A stretch of DNA of 33,744 bases from Parvularculaceae bacterium. GTDB taxonomy: Bacteria; Pseudomonadota; Alphaproteobacteria; Caulobacterales; Parvularculaceae. This document shows, piece after piece, positions 33,722 to 33,744 of this stretch. The translations under genes and the position numbers were made by a program. Positions within the stretch are counted from its first letter, which is position 1. The number at the start of each line of letters is the position of its first letter. A model generated the notes under the pieces. That model was not told the DNA's origin and searched no databases. It saw only the letters and a program-made list of their open reading frames with translations. Location: the NCBI GenBank assembly GCA_021776465.1, contig JAJFFU010000031.1, positions 1 through 33,744 on the forward strand. Direction: 5' to 3'.

Positions 33722-33744
33722 GTCGGCGATCATGGCGCGACGGA

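Overview
The window is chromosomal DNA of an alphaproteobacterium with moderately high GC. Evidence for this is the block nfuA / tsaB-rimI-fur / miaB-phoH-ybeY-corC-lnt / XRE regulator / metK / trmB, a gene order I know from Alphaproteobacteria. A Fur without the structural CxxC, a K+-independent H+-pyrophosphatase of the Rhodospirillum type and a Caulobacter-type ceramide gene set point the same way. I would guess a relative of Caulobacterales, Hyphomonadaceae or Parvularculaceae. No rRNA, tRNA, CRISPR array, insertion sequence or prophage gene is visible.

Layout. 1-1043 (minus) is a CE15-like esterase cut by the window edge. 1131-4680 holds trmB (minus), a TTLL / PqqD-like / HprK-like fusion (plus) and, convergent with it, a very Glu/Ala-rich lipoprotein (minus). 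4893-12213 (minus) is miaB, phoH, ybeY, corC and lnt, tightly packed or overlapping, then an XRE regulator and metK. 12392-14218 holds a DUF1223 protein and a diiron ferritin-like protein, placed between miaB and fur. 14352-17238 (minus) is nfuA, a RutE-like nitroreductase, tsaB, rimI and fur. 17494-22417 (plus) is maeB, a DUF547 lipoprotein, a small membrane protein and hemH. 22414-25247 holds ltaE, a small secreted protein, a HAD phosphatase and a small probable lipoprotein. 25301-28413 (minus) is hppA and a fatty acid hydroxylase-family membrane protein. 28780-33697 (plus) is a ceramide operon (acyl-ACP synthetase, CerR-like reductase, ACP, serine palmitoyltransferase) followed by a DUF2141 protein.

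How the genes work together. The minus-strand core serves housekeeping: tRNA modification (trmB, miaB, tsaB), rRNA and ribosome quality (ybeY, rimI), lipoprotein maturation (lnt), SAM supply (metK), Fe-S and iron control (nfuA, fur). The ceramide operon would load an acyl chain onto a dedicated ACP, condense it with serine and reduce the keto group. The ceramide synthase for N-acylation is not in the window.

The best candidate for something undescribed is the fusion at 1934-4273. It joins an apparently complete tubulin-tyrosine-ligase-like ligase to a PqqD-like peptide-binding domain and an HprK-like domain whose P-loop is ruined. It sits tail to tail with a lipoprotein whose tail is about 38% Glu, the kind of acidic sequence TTLL enzymes modify in eukaryotes. 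Other leads are a tandem ACT-N4-AGT operator before the diiron protein, and the same TATAGA-N9-ATG layout in front of two tRNA-modification genes.
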